Assembly: GCF_028769735.1 (NCBI RefSeq)
Contig: NC_088173.1
Coordinates: 18,540,038-18,604,037 of the forward strand
Reading direction: 5' to 3'
DNA length: 64,000 bases
Source: Zonotrichia leucophrys gambelii
Taxonomy: Eukaryota > Chordata > Aves > Passeriformes > Passerellidae
A program made the position numbers and the translations under genes. The stretch's first letter is position 1. Every line of letters begins with the position of its first letter. The notes under the pieces were generated by a model. That model was not told where the DNA came from. It did no database searches and saw only the letters and a program-made list of their open reading frames with translations. Of this stretch, positions 24,001 through 36,700 are shown piece by piece.

Positions 24001-27000
24001 GTTCATTCAGTGTGCAAAGCAGGATAATGCATGCTTTCAAGATTTTGACAAAGTCTATATCAAGGTTTTTGGCTTAACCAATCCTGTCACTGATTTAAGA
24101 TAAGATTTGCTGGGGTGTCTTGTATCTTCACCTTCTTAGATTTCTTAAATTTTAGGAATAAAAATATAGATTTTCCTTTAGTTATGTAGAGTGCAAGGCA
24201 TAAAGCAGATCACAGGTTTTCCTGCCTCCTACCAACTGCACCTTACATGTTTAAATTGATATTTGCAAATTCATTTTCCTGAAACTCAAGGCTCAACCAT
24301 ACAAAATTCTGCTTTTTTAGAACAACCCACATAATGCTGTCAAATTCTTTGATATAAATCACATTAACTGCCAGGCCATACATAAGGAATACATTCTGGA
24401 TCTGAGCACGTCTGCTTTCTTTGGTAGGGAAGAGTATACCACATAGGAGGAAAAGATGAAATAATCATGCATTACCAGAAAACCCTCAACCTGAATCCCA
24501 AAGTTAAATTTAAAAGCCTGCAGATGATTCTACACTATCATGTCTGTAAATGCAATGTCTTCAGTGACAAAGATCACAGCTTAACACAAACTTGTCCTTG
24601 GAGACTTTTGTTTACATCACATTTAGTGTCTACTTTGTGCTATCTAATAAATGGGGAAAAGAAACAAAAAAGAAATCTAACTTGGAGGCAAGAATAAAAG
24701 TACAAAAGAATCAAGGATAGTTGATGTAGTATGGTATTATTTGCATAGACATAAATGAGAAACTAATTTTAAAATTAATTTGCATCTGCTAAAACATCAT
24801 TCTAATGTAACTAATGAAGAATATATTACAGAACCAGAGTTCTAGCTGTAAAAACAAAGAAAAAAAAATCAACCAAAAACTCCAACATGATTGGAGTAAT
24901 CAAATTTTGAGTTTTTAAACCATTAAAACAAGTATGTTACACATAGTCACTTTTCGTACTCTGTTTTCATTTGAGTCCAAGACAAAAAAAACGAAATTCT
25001 AAGACTGTTTTTAAAAAAAAATCCAACTGCGACAAAACATCCTATATAAAAAACTTCAGATTTGTGCTTAAGATATTTTATTTTGTTTCTCTCTATTGAT
25101 GCTACCAGACTCCACAATGCATTTCAGAAATGTTCTCATAGGAAACCACTGAAATTTTATACTCTCAGTAAATTTCCACTACACCAAAATTTATACCTTT
25201 ATGGTTAAGCATTTAATCAAATGTGTTTGAGATGGTTTACAACAATTTTCGAAAATGATGCCATTCCAGAAACACTTTACATACAACACTTGTATTCTAT
25301 GAGATTTGGAGAAAATCATGCTTTCCTTAGTGACAATAAACTAGCTATAACTATAGCCAGCAATGCAGGGACTCTATTCTATCATCTTACAAATATATCC
25401 TCAACTGAGTTCTGATTGTGGAATCTGTTATCACTAGCAGTGTTGATAGATGGAACTGTGAGGCAGCATCAGCCTCACATCTTTGCTGAATTTGATAAGT
25501 GAGAAAACAACCTGAAGATATGAAATCTGAGAAAAAAAATTTAATGAGATCACTCAGTTTTCCTCACATACTGCTGAAATAGAATCTGTCCATAGAAGAA
25601 ACTGGTAAATGTTACTGCAAGTCAGCCAGAATTTCAGACAATTCCAAACCTGACATACACAAAGAATTAACTTTTTACTTGTATTCACTAAGTTAGACAT
25701 TCTAGGGGTGATTTTTGTTACAAAATTTTCCGTCTGTTTTAATGTATTTTTACATACTATCAAAGTAGAACAAGGTGTATAGAAGTGTAAGTTAATGCAA
25801 ATCCTTCATAAATTATTATTGTTTCAGCGATAATTCTTGCTGTGAAGACCCCTGACACCAGCTCCAATTTCCTTATCACATCAAGTATAAACACAGGAAC
25901 CCTGAGTATCCTGTATCTATCAAGCACAATCTGATGTGCTGCCATTGATTTTGAAATGTCATACCCAAGTATCTTCTCCAGTGTAACGAGTTACAGAAGT
26001 CACAGCTCTGCAGTGAAAGTACGTAAGAATATAATCATTAAGTACATTTACAGTGAAACAGAAAAAAAAGTGTATAACTGATGAGTTTCAGTGACAGATG
26101 GATTTGCTACCAGGCAAGAAGGAAGGAGGGAAAAATTACAGTTTGTCATGTGATTGCACATATGCTTGAGCCTATGCTTAGACTAGCCTAGCACTCACTG
26201 TCTGCATTTGCAGCCCCAGCCAAAGGATATTACTGAGGCTAGAAGACCAGAGCGGCTTAAGAACAACTGGACAGGGAGACAAAGCACAGTCTCTTAAAAA
26301 GGAAGAAACTGCCTTTGGTTCCATAATAGCTGAGCTACAAATCACTAGGTGTTGGGAGAGTGATTTAGGGCAGTATAATTATATGCTTGTTCCCCAGGTA
26401 TCTGCTATTAGCCAAAGGATTCAGGCTAGGTAATGATTTGTCTGAATCAAAACAGCTGATCTTATGTTCTTATTTTCTGAGGTTTGTTTCCTGAAAGCTC
26501 AACCATAGGCCAAATCCTTAGAGACTATGTATGCTATCCTTTGAATAGAAATTGTTCCAGAAAGTATGGTCTGGAAGCAGAAAATCCTCAAAACTATCCT
26601 TGCTTTCAGAATTTAAAGCATTCACAACACATTTTCACCTCACAAATCTTTTTATGATTCCAGAAGCATTAACAGTATGCTTTACAAAGCGTTTTATTAT
26701 ATGATTAGAAATGCTATGGAATGCCCACGCCATGGGCATGGCAAGGTTAGAAGATCAGAAAATTATTCAGTGAAACAGGTTTTTTTTTATATTGCTTTAG
26801 CTTTTCCATAGAGAACCTAAGATTTGTTATAAGTATAGGGAAAAAAATTGATTCCTTATTCTGTTTTACATAAATGATGCAGAGGGGAGGAACTTCAGCA
26901 TTAAAATAGCAATACCTTAGGGCAGCAAAGCTGCCTATTTGACATGCTGTACCTGTATGCTTAAAACTACAGAAAGTGAGATAATCAACTCTTAGGAGCA

Positions 27001-27240
27001 ACCAGAAAAATATATAGAAATAATTACTGAGGATCCTTCAGACACAGCAGAAAACCATGGGCAATAACGTGTTCCATTCACTGGAATCAGAGATATGTGG
27101 GTGGGGAGAGAAAAGATCAAACACCAACCCAAATATATAGACCACAGATTTGACAAATAAATGTCTATTACAATGTTATAGCAAGTGTTCTGCAGTCAAT
27201 GCAGAAAGGCTCCTGGAGATTATGGGATATTGGTTCTGTG

Positions 27241-27311
27241 GTAAAGGAAGTCAGGAAAATGGTTTGGCTTGGTGATATTAAAGGTCATTTTCAACCTAAA
27301 TTATTCCACTT
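27241..27311 (+). mobile_element. Short CR1 LINE 3' terminus, plus strand
   Basis: The segment GGTGATATTAAAGGTCATTT followed by TCAACCTAAATTATTCC matches the last bases of avian CR1, where a ...GATGATCTTAAAGGTC... block precedes CCAACCTAAATGATTCT. Only about 70 bp are recognisable, so this is a severely 5'-truncated or eroded copy. Confidence 0.75.
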
Positions 27312-28560
27312 TTTTTTAATGAAAAAACATTAAACAAAGAGGAAAAAAAAGAAAAATCTTCCTACATATGCAGAAGTTGTCCATGATATTTGACAGATCC
27401 AAGACCTCTCATCCAGAGCATTCAGGGAAAACAAACAAAAAGCCCAAACACTTGCACTTCCTGTTCTACACTGAAGTTGCATTTCACAACTTTCAGTCAT
27501 GTCACTTCAGTACATAATTTTTGAGGACAGAAATCTTTTCTCCATCTTTTCTCCCCATGAAAAGCTACTTAAGCGCATTTCACTGAAATTGACAAAAATC
27601 CTGTAGGGAAGAAAATGACATTTTCTGACAGTTCCCGAACACTGCAAAAGGTAAATATCATTAGTGAAACTCTGGAGGGAAACTCTGCACACAGTGAGAG
27701 GTACCTTTCATAAAAAGGATGTACCTTTCATCAAAGCAAAATTGAATGCCCTATTTTTTAATAAAATTATGTCTCTTAAAGGAAACAAGAAATTAACTAA
27801 ACCCCTGAAATTTTTCAAGCGGTGTTTATTTCTTCCCTGTTTTACTAAAACATTAAAAAAACTCTCCACAGTTTGATTTAGTTCTCAGACATGCTGACAC
27901 ACATCATAATCTCAGTGTTCCCTGCACTAAAGCCTCAGTCACAGATTTTTGATTGTGTCAGCTGACATTTTGAATAAACTTTCTACTTAAGTACTTCTTT
28001 TTTAAAAAAGAGGCAAGGCGAGTGTTGATGTGATGGGAAATGACAGAGTTATAAAAAACCTGACTGCATAGGATTGCTCTCCACCTGTGGTGGGGGCGCC
28101 ATGCAGGATTGTGGCATGTAAATCTGCTTGAGGAGTAACAGCCAGCTGCTACGTTACACTTTCTAGAGAAACACACACTTATTTAAGAATGGATGATCAA
28201 AAGGAAGCAGGAATTAGAAACTAAGCATTTTTCCTGAAAACATGCTACAGCATCACACTGCAGAAAGGGTATACACTGGAACTTGAGTCAGAAAAGCAAC
28301 AGGAATGAGTTTAAACAGAACACAGAAGGAATTAACTTAAAACAAACAGACCCAGGCAGCAGTGTTCTGTATTCTGATCTCAGCTAAATGCAATTAAATA
28401 CAGAATAACAGCTCTGCTCTTAATTTTCCCCTAGATTTCCATAAAACTGTCATGTCTCAGTCACTCTGCATGGAACTTACACAGTTGATTCTTATGTCAC
28501 ACTAATTTGTAACTGAACCTGTATGGAGCCTTTTTCTCCTTCGTAATTCCACTTATTTTA
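27312..28560. other. Non-coding spacer between CR1 end and LTR
   Basis: No gene is recognised. An exact 16-bp palindrome TCTTTTTTAAAAAAGA lies at 27996-28011. The remainder is AT-rich and featureless to me. Confidence 0.55.
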
Positions 28561-28770
28561 CATGGTTTAACTCCAGACAGCAGTTAGGTACCCTGCAGCA
28601 TTTCACTAATTCCCCCATCTCAGTAGGATAGGGAGGAGAATCAGAAAAAACTTCATGGGTGGAGGTGTGAACAATTTCATGTAACTCAGAAAAAGTAATA
28701 ATGATAATAACAAAAAAACTCCAAGAAAAACAAGTGATGCACAATAAAATTGCAATAACAATTATAATTT
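28561..28770 (+). mobile_element. Degenerate avian ERV LTR fragment, same family as 622-930
   Basis: It starts CATGGTTTAACTCCAGACAG, the diverged start of the same LTR family as the element at 622. It continues with a GGATAGGGAGGAGAATCAGAAA block, a run of AATAATGATAATAAC, and AAACAAGTGATGCACAATAA, which I recall from intact members. The 3' part of the LTR is missing or beyond recognition after about 28770. No proviral coding sequence adjoins it. It lies in the same orientation as the other copy but 28 kb away, so they are independent insertions rather than the two ends of one provirus. Confidence 0.72.
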
Positions 28771-29602
28771 ATGAAAATTTTTAATGGAATCAGAAAAAAA
28801 TCTTGAGATTTCATATAGTATATTCTCTTTAATTTACTTGCTTTTTTGGCTCACTTTCTATGAGGCTAAAATAAAGGTATATTCTCTGGTTTGGGTGCCA
28901 TGCTTTTATATTTATTTTTGCTCAGTCCTTGATTTTGTAGCTCATTTTCCCCTAGTTCTTGTTTTTCAGAAGTACAAGGAAACAGAGAACTCAGGCAATT
29001 CCCTATCTCCTCTCTCATGCTCTAAGAGTCACTAGGAAATTGTTTCATGTGTGGCATAGCTCAGGTTCATTTTTACATGTTCGGGAGAGGACACTGGATC
29101 TACACAGTTTGATTTGTAAAATACCAGAGCATTCAACACTGACATAAGAGAAGATGCTAAGTTGACTGAAAGACATCAGCAGTGTAAAATGCTATAACCA
29201 TAATGTTCCCAAAGCACTAGATGGAATAGAAAAGGGGCATAAAGGTATTTATGCTGAATAAAACAAACTTTATTACTCCTCTTTCAAAAGAATGGTATAG
29301 ACTGTTCACTATCTTTAAATGACCATGTTCTGAGCACATCAGTTTATTTCTTGCTCACAATGACACACAACATATGGAAGTATTAGTGTTACAACTACAG
29401 ATACCGATCTTCCTTGGATGTTTTCCATCCAAGAGCCAACTGTGGCCAGTGTGAATGGAAGACAGCATTCAATGAAATGCTAGTGCTGAAAGCTCTTAGT
29501 AACTTTCTCCTTTTATCTATATTTTATTTTGATACAGAAAGCAAAAACAAAGGGATTATATATTTAAAGAAATAAAAGACAACCTTCAGATATACTAAGT
29601 CA

Positions 29603-29630
29603 GGTCTCTAACAAAAGGTCTCTAACAAAA
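29603..29630. repeat. Exact 14-bp tandem duplication
   Basis: GGTCTCTAACAAAA is present twice head to tail (29603-29616 and 29617-29630). It is probably a small replication-slippage event. Confidence 0.9.
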
Positions 29631-32280
29631 CCTAGTGGAATTCATTTGTGCTTTCAATTTAACCAGAGTGCAATGTAAACAACCATAGGAACCACACAGC
29701 CAACTTTCAAATTAAATCTTACAATGAATAATTTATATTTTTAAACAAGGATTAGAAGTTCCATTCAGTTGCAGACAATCAGGGGTGGCTTTAATAATTT
29801 ACATGCTTTCCAAAGGTGAATAAAATGCCCTCCTGAACAAAAATCAAAACAATGTAAATATTTTCTTTGTTAAAAGCATGCTGTGATTGACAAAAGAAAG
29901 GGCCACTGTCATAAAATTGAATGCATAGTCTGTGGAAGATCAGCAGAAGAATTTAATAAACCTCAAAGTAGAAGTCTCTGTATGCAATGCTTACACTTAT
30001 CAAGAGGAATATGGAAAAAATAAAACCCATTATCAACAGGCAAAATCTGCATATAATTTTTGACCTTTACTGAAAACCATCAAGTTCTACTACATAATTT
30101 TTTTGCATGTGTGTGCAGGAGACCACATTGTTCCCTCACAGCAACTGAAAAAGAACTTTGGGTCAAAAAGACCCAGTTATGAAGCAGGAATACTTTGTAA
30201 AAATCTCAAGTATAAAGACAATGACTTTTAAAAAAGTAACAGGCAAGAAGCTGTCTGTTGCGTGAAAGCATTACTGAGGGAAATGATCTTAAAATTTTGA
30301 ATGCAACACTGAAACTAAAAGTGATTTTTGAGGGTTCAGCTCAATAGCATGACAGAACACCAAGTCCAGTAGAAAAGATGTCTGTATGGCTCTTACAGAT
30401 CATTCTTGATCTTTCTAGAGTTCAGATTAATATATCTGATGCTAATTACCTTAGAAGAATTTGTTCTCTTAATTGGTCTGGAGACTGGAAGAAGACAGAA
30501 ATATATTTTATTGCCTGTAGATAGATATACATTAATTTCACCAAAGAATTAAGGCCCCAATGTTTCTATTGTTTTACTGTCTTAGAGTTCTGTTTATTTT
30601 CCAAGCAAGACTGCAGGAGAGTTATTTGCTAAATTAGCTGCCAAACTACTGAGCTAAGCTCTTCTGAATGCTGTAGACACCTGCAATTTTGCTTAGGCAT
30701 CTAAATAATCTTAGGACTCAGTACTGCAGTGTACTGAAGCACTTTGTCCCCACTCATCTTGATCAAGGTCTATAAAACCTTATAATTAACAGAAATAACA
30801 CTTAATTGTCCTATCCCCATACAGAGTTTTCCTCAATCCCAAAATGATGAATCAGCATTATGAGAACTGATGAAGTTCAAGTGTGAACATCAGGACAACA
30901 AAAATCCTGCAGAGTGCATACACAGAAAGTGACACAGGCAAAAAAAGAAACTCCAAACACCTCCATATCAGAGTGTTCAGTAATGTTTGATAGGCAGAGG
31001 GGTTTTACTACTTTCCTTGCCTTGTTTTCACTTTGTCCACTCTTACTCATGTGTCCTTTAAAACTTAACCCAGAAGAGCAATTATTTTTAGACAAAAAGA
31101 TGTCTGCACCAATACCAAGAAATTATAGCACAATCAGAAATTTCAGTTATAGACAGAAAAAAATCTGATGCAGAACTATTAGACATTTCATTTTGCATGA
31201 GTGTGTGCAACTTGCAGTCTTCCTCAAACAAGCATATGTCCTTATTTACTCTTCTTTTTCACAGAGGTGTTTATTCAATATTTCATTCAATATTAGACTA
31301 CACTGCTCTGCCCATTACATTATATCTGAATATCTGAACTATCAGATATTCATACTTTTTTATGCTATTTCCCTCTCATTTCAGGCCCACAGTATATTAA
31401 TTGCTGCAAGTTTTTGTGAAAACATCTTAAATAACAATTTATCACTTTTATTCACACTAAAATAGTTAACGGGTTCAAATAATTACAGCACAAGCTGTAA
31501 CATGCCATGATGAGCAGCAATTTCTAAGACGGTATCCTCTACTAATCCTGATATTTTGAAGAATCATAGCTCCTGTGAATTAGTGTAATGCCATGCAAGT
31601 CAGTAAAACTATAATAATTTACATCTACTAATGTATAAGATATTAATTATGGAGGGGGGAACCCAAAAAACTCTTTTATTTCAATTTGGGTAGCAGAACC
31701 CATTGTATCTTAAACATATCAAGATATCTTAGCTTTCCACAGTCTTACTATGATAAGTTTCTGGCTGTCCAGAATTCTTAAAACATAGAAATACTCTGTG
31801 AGCACAGTGATATTACAGTTGTTTTCAATTGGATGAGAAAGGTCAAGCAGCATGCAGAAGTGTTGCATGCACTAGTGTAAAAAAGATAGATGAGGGTGGT
31901 CAGGCTGAGGGGAGACAAATTGTTTAATATGCTTTCAGAATCCTCTGCTGTGTGGTCAGAGCACAGCACCACGGCCATGTCTTCCAAATACAGCAATTTC
32001 ATTGTGGAAAAACCTGACTGCTGTCTTGAAAATGGTAAAGTAGGAGGCTGATAAAGCTCAGATGCTTCCATCCAGTCCAAAATTTTGTTGAAAAACCTAA
32101 TTAAGCCTGTCCTACTGGACTGCAATTATTTTGAGTAGTCAATCTCCTGTCTGGATCATTTCCAGCTCAATATATATAACATTCACTTAGGTAAAAAGCT
32201 CTCATTTCTCCTGGGAAAGTATTCCTGTTTCAAGTTAGAAGACTTTTTATTATTATTTTTAATAGAATACCATAGTCAGC

Positions 32281-32307
32281 TTTTTTTTTTTTTTTTTTTT
32301 TTTTTTT
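32281..32307. repeat. Poly-T tract of 27 bases
   Basis: This is the longest uninterrupted homopolymer in the window. On the minus strand it would be a poly-A run, which could be the tail of a retroposed transcript, but I could not identify a parent sequence at higher coordinates or a target-site duplication. It is expected to vary in length between individuals. Confidence 0.95.
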
Positions 32308-33184
32308 ACTGTAATAATGTACACAGACTGTTAAATGAAAATGGAAGGGAAAACCTATCCTGCAAAGATTATTCATCCCAGTAAAAGCTACAGAAAATTG
32401 CAGAAGATAAAATATCCTTCCAAGAATATTCTCACAGGGGGATTGTCCAACTTCTTCAGCTCTGAGCTGTGAACAAGCACAGGAAAAGCTGCCATGGGAC
32501 AAGACATACATTCTCTCATGCTAGAAGACAGGCTGACCTCCTGCAGTAACTCTGAAAATACACCATATTTATCAAATGGTGATAGTAGAAGGAGAATTTC
32601 AAATTTATGTTGGCATATGTAATGCCATTTCTATTTCTAAAAAGCCATCCTGATCCAATAGGGAAAAAAAAAGATACACAACTGGATCCATTTATCAGAT
32701 TTTATCTAAAAGATACACATGAAAAACTGCTCACAGAAAAATTACAACCAATAAATTTAACAAAAAAAAGCACCCCTTAAATTAATCTTTGTGAGTTACA
32801 AGCAAGTGCTACATTGCTCAAGCTGATAGTTATCACATACAAAGCCTTAGGCCCACAAGGACAGAGAAGGCATTTATTCAGGAGCTGGGCAACTTCCAAG
32901 CATGCACATCAAAAAGTTTGCTACAGAGAGCAAACAGCAGCACTGAACATTGCTCCATTTGTGAGAAACTGTCAGCAAAGCAGGAAACAAGTGGTGATCA
33001 AGGAAAGTGTGCTTACCAAGGAAGCAGACCCTACTGACCTGGCATTGCTGAAACCATCCTCTCCTTTCTTGCTACATTTCTCTTGCTTAATTTATTTCCA
33101 GGAGATTAATGAACATTAAGGTGAATATTGCCATAAAATTCATGAATGTACAAGGAGAAAAGAGAGTGCATGAATTTACAGAAG

Positions 33185-33720
33185 AGGCTACAAAGGAAGA
33201 TACTTAGTGTAAATCCTGCCATTTCCCTCATCCCTTAAGTTGCTGTGTTCAGCTGAGCAGAGAGAGGAGAGGGAAGCCTCTGTGTCACGCATTCATCAGC
33301 CTGTGGGGCCTGTCCCAGGGCAGACCGGGCATGATTCCAGTAGTCTGTTTCAGTCTCTCTTTGCTACTCCCTAGTCTACTCACCTCCTCCTGGGGCCCTG
33401 CCACTAAGTGGAGGAGTTCCTCTGCCTGGATGCAGCTCTGATTAAGGCTGCCATCCCTACCCAGGAGCAAGGGCCACCCTACAGCCTGGCACCTGAGTGT
33501 CAGCTTGTTCCACTGAGGCTTTCTCCTGGCATCTGTGTCAGCCATGGTGGGGGCACAGCTCAGAGAGGCCGTGACTTCCTGCTGGATCAGGACCACTGCT
33601 CCCTGCTCAGGCTGCCTGGCAGAGCTGCAGGTCCATCCTGCACACCCTGCCCTACCATCTCCTGTTGGCCTGCCCTGTTTGTGATGCTCCTGGCTGCTAA
33701 TGCTCCCTAAGGGCTTCTCT
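33185..33720 (-). mobile_element. Probable CR1 LINE 5'-region fragment, minus strand
   Basis: This is a GC-richer block. On minus (open frame 33285-33596) the translated segment around EEVSRLGSSKERLKQT resembles the EEVSRLRSIRESE-type coiled segment encoded near the 5' end of avian CR1 elements. A downstream AACTTAAGGGATGAGGGAAA block (complement of about 33220-33240) also resembles CR1 sequence following that segment. The match is by recognition of short motifs, and the part above about 33560 is unassigned. Open frames on both strands here (33285-33596 minus and 33408-33710 plus) are explained by GC richness and are not genes. Confidence 0.5.
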
Positions 33721-36700
33721 CAGGTGTGGGGGGGGGCTTGGTCACCACTGCTTCTTTCCCTTTCATCCTCAGCACTGGTGAGGCTGCACCTCAAATAGTC
33801 CGTTTTTGTGCACTTCACTACAAGTCAGACATTGAAGCCTTGGCATGCGTTCAGAAAAAACCCTCCAAAACGTTCCAAAAGAGCAATGAACACAGTGAAG
33901 GGTCTAGAGAAGAAGGAACTCAAGTACATGGAACACTGCAAGAGGAATATCAGCCCACCTTGCTTGTAATTAATACTAAAATCAACTCGAGTCAGAACAA
34001 TCAATATATTTTCTGATGCCAGAATTTACTTCACTTTCATTCACCACTGCTTTTCAAATGCATATGGTAAAGTGCTGAACACTGGAAGGTAAAATCTGGG
34101 AATATAGAGCAGCTATTTGTGCATTTTACTGGAGTTGAGAACTTATAAAATTTATTCTGCTTTAAAATTTCATGGAGAAAAGATAGATCACAATTAAAAA
34201 GCAGAAAATCACTAAGGGAAATATCTGAATCAGGGATTTTTTCTTTATCCCATAGGTGCTATTTTGAATAATGGCATTCAGATTTTTCCCACAAAGTATT
34301 TATCAAATGTATTTGTTTTTTTGACTTTGTTAAAGACCAAGTTCCCCAAAGCCTCTACTGTTATAGATGCAATTACTCATCATTATTATAATTACACAAG
34401 ACAATTTAGTAAAAATTATAGAATCTGGCCCTTGTTTTTTAGTGATAAGCGCAATTTCTATCTCAAGGTAATTTACATAAGAAAAATTTGCAAACAAATA
34501 TATGTATCATCAAATATTCAACAGATTTGCATGCAAATGATCCCACTTAAGGGCTACCAGCATTATGACCTGAGGCTGCTCCACTGCAAAAATGCTTTGC
34601 CAGTGTCCAAGGGACGTGGCACACACCTGGTTGCTTATCTTCCTTATTACAATGAGAATAACAAATGGAGATATCAAAGGCTGCCATGAAAAGAAAAGGG
34701 ACACATTTGAAGACAGTAACAGGAAAGAGGACTGCTGAAGAACTCATATTGTCTTCACAGTAGCATGTGACCAACAGAAAAACAGTTACTTTTAATTACA
34801 CCAACAGGAATCACCAGATCCTAGTGTCTCACAGCTAATTCCCAAACACTGGAGATGTGTGACCACAATTTTAGTTCTTTATACTCTATATAAAAGAAAT
34901 TCAATAATGTAAATCAGGAAGAAGGACTTTCAAAGCTGTTGCCAAACAGTACATTTTAAATGCTGTCATGTTTAGGCATAGGCTTCTCATGCTCAAGTTC
35001 ACTAAGAAAAGTTCCTCTGGAGCATTGCTTTGCTCTTACTGCTTCCCTGAGATGAAATGAAAGAGAAATTTTAATTTATCACAAGCTGTCTGGTATCTTT
35101 AATCTCACGTTAACCTAGATCTCTCCTAGACCCTCATTCGACATTAAGCTCATCAGTCTTTATCAGCATTTCAAATATCTTAACTTTCAGAAATACTGAG
35201 ACAAGATTTTGGATAAGAATCTTCCAGTGAAGTGTTTCAAGCCTCATGTGTTATCAGATGTTCCTGATGAGGAAAAATATTAAGGCCACTGTACCTGCTT
35301 ACAGCATTTCCCCAAGACCCTAGATGTTTGAACACCACTGAAGCAATATGCACTCTATTTCCCACTGACTAAATCTTATGATCCCTTTTAATATCCTAGG
35401 GAGGACAAGCCACCAATTTCAGACCATTTATCTGAAAAAAGGCTATGTTGCTGACTTGTTTAATATCTGTACATTTTCTCTCCCTAGTCAATCACTCCAA
35501 AAGTGTTTATTTCTCTTGACAGATACTTTTGGAAAGGCATTTGGCATCAACATGCATCTGAAATCCTCCAGGGAAGACAATGTTATAAATAAAATACATG
35601 GATCAAGGAAGGAAACATATGCACCAATTGTGTTATACACTGGTTGCTCTAGAGATCAAATCTTCGATATTGAACTGGCATGATGGAAATGTAACTCATG
35701 ATTTAATTTAGCGCATAAGAGAGTCCCAAAGGGTAGGAAAACTAAAGACATTAAAAAGTGGTTTTCCATGGAGAGAATATCTTTCAGCTAACTGGAATAA
35801 ATTACTTATGTTTTTCTTTCTCATCATGAACATCCAGCCCAGAAGTTCACTTTCTTTTCTTACTATCAATGTTAGCTTTTGGTCAAAACTTGTGTTCTCA
35901 GTTTTGGAGTGACTTTTGTTACTCTGCTAAATTCTGTGATGCAAAGCCTTTATCACTTAGACAATACAAGTTCCTTTCTTAATCTGTCATTTTCAAACTC
36001 TTTTGAGTTTAACCTGAATAAAAATTAAGAATAGACTTTAGGATTGTACCTATTGAATGTGCTCTATATCCCTTTAAAAAAGAAAAGCATAAAAAAGTTA
36101 AATGCAAATACGGCTGTGAAAAATATTCTCCAAAAACCTTCTCAAAATTTTTCACATATTTCAAAAGTAAATGCAAGTGAAAGAGGCAACCAAAATTACA
36201 GACTCCAAGACAAATCCTACATTTAACATATTTATACAAATGTCTGTCATGTCCTCATCCTCAGCCTAACTTGCAAAAGGGTATCCATGGATTTGACAAC
36301 GCAACATTACTGCTAGCTGGGAATAGTTTCAGCCTTATTGTATGAGAGGGATTTCTGAAGTATATTGTTTTTCTGTAAACTACTTCAAAAACCTTCCAAA
36401 GTGTCATTCAAAACAACAGTGAGTGCCCAAGACCCAGTTCTGGCAGTACCTCCATAGTAACAGTACCTTCAGTCTGTGGCAATAGGCAAAACCAGCTCTG
36501 TGGCTTAGAATATTTTTTGCAAATTTCTAACTTTTATTGCAAGGGTTAACATGAAACAGCTATTATCCAGTTATGTTGTAAATAATTGATAATATTTTAA
36601 TCAGTGTTCTTTTAGGAAGATGTAACAATTTTTTGTAAACATAGTAAAATTCAGCTAAGCTTTCCCATCCACTTAGGAAAAATAAATGTTTCTCAAAAGA

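Larger units (their letters stand above)
15306..27240. other. Long repeat-poor, gene-poor AT-rich segment
   Basis: About 12 kb without a mobile element I can recognise. It contains a GC-richer patch (19130-19330), poly-T runs (about 21069-21087 and about 23559-23569), and several POU octamers (18105, 24739, 24778, 25795). A short inverted repeat at 26721-26739 has arms ATGCCCA and TGGGCAT. Open frames do not exceed about 100 codons and look random. An old intergenic region or a large intron would look like this. Confidence 0.6.
28771..33184. other. AT-rich non-coding DNA
   Basis: No gene or mobile element was recognised with confidence. Local features are a 14-bp exact tandem repeat (29603-29630) and a 27-base T run (32281-32307). 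The open frames at 31778-32125 (minus) and 32814-33119 (plus) lack known domains. Confidence 0.55.

Noticed and set aside
27996..28011. 16-bp palindrome TCTTTTTTAAAAAAGA
   Set aside because: It is made of T-run and A-run halves, so it is expected by chance in AT-rich DNA.
31778..32125. 115-codon minus-strand frame with a YLEDMAVV segment faintly like the YADD motif of reverse transcriptase
   Set aside because: The catalytic YADD/YMDD form is absent, the flanking residues do not follow any LINE or retroviral order I know, and no repeat similarity is visible at DNA level.
34264..34689. 141-codon open frame, the longest in the window
   Set aside because: It begins at TTG, has an AT-driven amino-acid composition (Ile, Tyr, Asn, Lys), no domain, no promoter or splice context, and is what chance gives in 64 kb of AT-rich DNA.
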